From: UBA2589 sp038120095
Lineage (GTDB): Bacteria > Gemmatimonadota > Gemmatimonadetes > Longimicrobiales > Gaopeijiaceae
Length of the DNA: 64,000 bases
Direction of reading: 5' to 3'
Assembly (NCBI GenBank): GCA_038120095.1
Contig: JAYOKZ010000013.1
Coordinates: 9,953 to 73,952, forward strand
In this document: positions 61,596 through 64,000 of the stretch, one piece after another
Layout: the number at the start of each line of letters is the position of its first letter
Position numbering within the stretch: position 1 is the first letter of the stretch
Made by a program: the position numbers and the translations under genes
Notes under the pieces: model-generated
Seen by the model: only the letters and a program-made list of their open reading frames with translations
Databases searched by the model: none
Told to the model about the DNA's origin: nothing

Positions 61596-63731
61596 TCAGT
61601 AGTCGGCGAGCTCCACGATCGCGCTCAGAACGTCCGCCGTCTGCGGAAGGATCTCGTTCTCCACCTGAGGAGCGTAGGCCACCCAGGTGTCCATCGAGGC
61701 CACGCGTTTCACCGGCCCGTCCAGGTACTCGAAGAGTTCGTCAGCAATTCGCGCGGAAATTTCGGATCCGATGCCCCAGGACATCGAGTCCTCGTGCACG
61801 ATCACGACCTTGTTCGTCTTCTTCACGGAATCCGCGATGCGCTCCATGTCGAATGGCTGCACCGTACGGAGATCAATGACCTCTGCTTCGATCCCGTGCT
61901 GGTCGGCCGCGATCCTCGCAGCATCCATGCTTCGCTTCACGAGCGCACCACAGGTCACGACGGTCACGTCCGAACCTTCCCGAACGACCTTCGCCTTTCC
62001 GAACGGAATCATGAAGTCCGGTCCCGGATCCCGACCCTTGTTGTACACCTGGCGATACAGGTGCTTGTGCTCGAGAAAGAGAACCGGATCCTCGCATCGA
62101 ATCGCGGTGCGAAGCAGCCCCGCAGCATCCTCGGCCGTGGCAGGCAGGCAGACGTGGAGTCCCGGACAGTGTGCGAAGATCGATTCTCCCGTCTGGGAAT
62201 GGTAAATGGCGCCTCCCTTGAGATACCCTCCGTACGTGGTTCGGATCACGACGGGAGCCGAGAAGACGCCATTCGATCGATACCGCATGGTCGCCAGCTC
62301 GTCACGGATCTGCATCATGGCCGGCCAGATGTAGTCGAAGAACTGGATCTCCACGACGGGCCGCATCCCTCGAACTGCCATGCCCACCGCACGCCCGACG
62401 ATGTTCGCTTCGGCCAGCGGTGAGTTGTATACGCGATCGGAGCCGAACCGGGCCTGAAGGCCGTGGGTCACCTTGAAGACACCGCCCTTTCCCTTCACCT
62501 CGCCGAGGACGTCTTCCCTCGACGCGTCAGCTACATCTTCACCGAAGACCACGATCCGCGGGTCACGCTCCATTTCGGTGCGCATGCACGAATTCAGGAG
62601 ATCCACGACCGTGAGGAGCTTGTCGGATTCGTATTGGGGTTCCTCCTCCGTGTCGAAGTCGGAGGAGGTTGGATCCACCTCTTCCGAGAAGAGGTGCCGC
62701 ATCGCTGTGGACGGGTCCGGCTGCGGCGACTCCAGCGCCGAGTCGGCAGCCGCGGCGACCTCGGCCTCGATCTCCGCCTCCAGGGCGTCGAGCTCATCTG
62801 CCGTCGCTGCGCCAAGCGTAATCAAGAGTTCCCGCGTGCGACGGAGTGGGTCACGGCGGTCCTGTTCCTCCCGCTCCTCGGGCGGGCGATAGGCCCGCTC
62901 GTCGTCCGACATCGAGTGAGAGTAGGGGCGGGTGGTATGAGCATGCAGCATCGCCGGGCCCTTGCGCTCGCGAGCGTATCGGATCGCCTCACCCGCCGCA
63001 CGATACGAGTCCACCACGTCGGTGCCGTCACATTCGACGATGTGCAGGCCGGGAAAGCCGGAGACGAGCTGCGAAATGCTCCCGCCAGCGGTCTGAACCT
63101 CAATCGGCACACTGATCGCGTAACCGTTGTCCTGAACAACGTAGACGACTGGAAGCGCGAGGTTGCACGCCGTGTTCATCGACTCCCAGAACTCACCCTC
63201 GGAGGTGGCACCGTCGCCGGTGCACACGATGACGACTTCGTCGTCGGCGAAGCGTTCGACATGCTGCCGGAGCCCCTCGACCAGCTGGAATTTTCTTCCC
63301 GCCTCGGCGGAACCAACCGCCTGGAGGAACTGGGTCCCGGTCGGCGAGGACGACGTCGGCGTGTTGAATCGCACGTCCCCATAGTGCGCCGGCATCTGGC
63401 GACCACCGGATGAGGGGTCGGCCTCCGCACCCACGGCCTGAAGAAGCTGGTCGAACGCCGTCTGTCCCAGCGCCAGCATCATCGCCCGGTCCCGATAGTA
63501 CGGGTAGAACCAGTCTCGCGTGCCCTCGCAGTGCTCGGCTACGGCGACGCCCACTGCCTCATGACCCGCCCCCGAGATCTGGAAGAAGATCTTGTTCTGA
63601 CGCTTCAGGCTGATTTCTCGATCGTCGATACGACGGCTCGTCACCATCGTGCGATAAAAGCGAAGAAGCTGCTCGTGGCTGAGACCGCCGGGATCCGAAG
63701 CGGTCACGATCTCGCGTTCCTGAGTCGCCAT
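61596..63731 (-). CDS. fused E1 alpha-beta 2-oxoacid dehydrogenase
   Basis: A 711-residue thiamine-diphosphate enzyme with the alpha and beta subunits of a 2-oxoisovalerate/pyruvate-type E1 joined in one chain. The alpha part has the ThDP motif (CTGDGATSEGEFWESMN, then VVQDNGYAISVP). A low-complexity Glu/Asp/Ala linker near residues 310-365 leads into the beta part (RIVVFGEDVADASREDVLG, and the C-terminal DTWVAYAPQVENEILPQ). It decarboxylates a branched-chain or related 2-oxoacid and passes the acyl group to E2. No E2 or E3 gene is in the window. Confidence 0.85.
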   Translation of the reverse strand: MATQEREIVTASDPGGLSHEQLLRFYRTMVTSRRIDDREISLKRQNKIFFQISGAGHEAVGVAVAEHCEGTRDWFYPYYRDRAMMLALGQTAFDQLLQAVGAEADPSSGGRQMPAHYGDVRFNTPTSSSPTGTQFLQAVGSAEAGRKFQLVEGLRQHVERFADDEVVIVCTGDGATSEGEFWESMNTACNLALPVVYVVQDNGYAISVPIEVQTAGGSISQLVSGFPGLHIVECDGTDVVDSYRAAGEAIRYARERKGPAMLHAHTTRPYSHSMSDDERAYRPPEEREEQDRRDPLRRTRELLITLGAATADELDALEAEIEAEVAAAADSALESPQPDPSTAMRHLFSEEVDPTSSDFDTEEEPQYESDKLLTVVDLLNSCMRTEMERDPRIVVFGEDVADASREDVLGEVKGKGGVFKVTHGLQARFGSDRVYNSPLAEANIVGRAVGMAVRGMRPVVEIQFFDYIWPAMMQIRDELATMRYRSNGVFSAPVVIRTTYGGYLKGGAIYHSQTGESIFAHCPGLHVCLPATAEDAAGLLRTAIRCEDPVLFLEHKHLYRQVYNKGRDPGPDFMIPFGKAKVVREGSDVTVVTCGALVKRSMDAARIAADQHGIEAEVIDLRTVQPFDMERIADSVKKTNKVVIVHEDSMSWGIGSEISARIADELFEYLDGPVKRVASMDTWVAYAPQVENEILPQTADVLSAIVELADY

Positions 63732-63884
63732 GGGTGTCTTCTGGGGGATTCGATCGAGTAGCTGCGAAAGATATCGAATACCCGCGATCGACGAAGGCCG
63801 GATACGGGGCGGCCCGAGGGATCATCCCAAACACGTATTCGCATCCCGGCCGGTAGCAGTACGACCGGCAATACCCGTTTCATC

Positions 63885-64000
63885 TCACCTCGCCACCTGT
63901 GCGAGGCGTGCTCGCACCGCTTCGGGATCCACCTCGGGGAGGTCGCACACGTACCGCTCGCACACGAACGCGGTCGGCCGACCTTCGTATGGAACTCGAC
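63885..64000 (-). CDS. C-terminal end of YyaL/DUF255-type thioredoxin-domain protein
   Basis: Only the last 37 codons are in the window; the gene begins beyond the right edge. The visible residues read PTAFVCERYVCDLPEVDPE and end in AQVAR, the typical C-terminus of DUF255 (spermatogenesis-associated protein 20/YyaL) proteins. These are ~700-residue proteins with a thioredoxin-like and a glycosidase-like domain. It is upstream of and co-directional with the E1 gene, 150 bases apart. Confidence 0.6.
   Translation of the reverse strand, partial: RVPYEGRPTAFVCERYVCDLPEVDPEAVRARLAQVAR

Noticed and set aside
1..64000. CRISPR array, prophage, insertion sequence, tRNA or rRNA gene
   Set aside because: No direct-repeat array, transposase, integrase, capsid/tail gene, cloverleaf or rRNA-like stretch was seen anywhere in the window.

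Overview
The window is a chromosomal segment of a GC-rich, didermic, aerobic heterotroph. The gene content is most like Gemmatimonadota: many Sec- or lipobox-exported proteins of unknown substrate, DUF5916 (CBM9-like plus barrel), DUF5117-type HExxHxxGxxH metalloproteases, Asp-box (sortilin/VPS10-like) propellers, TolB-propeller amidohydrolases, and a DUF1592/DUF1552 pair. This phylum assignment is inference from families; no rRNA or tRNA gene was seen. Three runs of exactly ten N (2244-2253, 6485-6494, 58155-58164) are scaffold joins. Two of them break the frame of otherwise normal genes.

1-31.5 kb is a mostly plus-strand array of catabolic and exported proteins. It holds DUF917 plus hydantoinase/oxoprolinase, an Asp-box propeller, a metalloprotease, a bicupin, DUF5916, the DUF1592-DUF1552-ankyrin operon, an AtoE-like transporter, an exported FAH-family protein, an M24 peptidase, cupin, DinB, a beta-lactamase-family hydrolase and several lipoproteins. 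28.9-41.0 kb adds a minus-strand propeller/amidohydrolase pair, a 1122-residue TolB-amidohydrolase, a class III CoA-transferase, a SUMF1-like/NqrB-RnfD-like pair, an NHL propeller and a LolA-like protein.

41.0-44.6 kb looks like a PEP-CTERM/sigma-54 island. A small PEP-CTERM protein lies behind a good -24/-12 promoter and ends in a strong terminator. A second -24/-12 promoter, preceded by tandem dyads, faces a hairpin-rich stretch without a gene that ends in another hairpin (candidate ncRNA or leader). A sigma-54 response regulator of the NtrC/PrsR type follows, then an orphan TonB-like protein without a receptor domain.

47.0-52.3 kb is the most interesting region. A tightly overlapped minus-strand operon reads rhodopsin > crtY > blh > CrtO/PYROXD2-like oxidoreductase > CrtYcd/CarR-type lycopene cyclase. 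The rhodopsin has H58, D92, T96, E103, K228 and Gly149 at the same spacings as the proton pump and carotenoid-antenna residues of Gloeobacter rhodopsin. It is therefore predicted to be a green-absorbing outward proton pump able to take a carotenoid antenna. The operon would cyclise lycopene, cleave beta-carotene to retinal, and possibly ketolate a carotenoid for the antenna. It has two non-homologous lycopene cyclases and an AT-richer leader with three inverted repeats.

52.5-64 kb holds a STAS-like and a HEAT-repeat protein, an alpha/beta hydrolase, an exported RidA next to a Tat-exported class V aminotransferase, a DUF2723 membrane glycosyltransferase-like protein translationally overlapped with a MoeB-rhodanese fusion, a small outer-membrane barrel, a fused E1 alpha-beta 2-oxoacid dehydrogenase and the C-terminal end of a YyaL/DUF255 protein.
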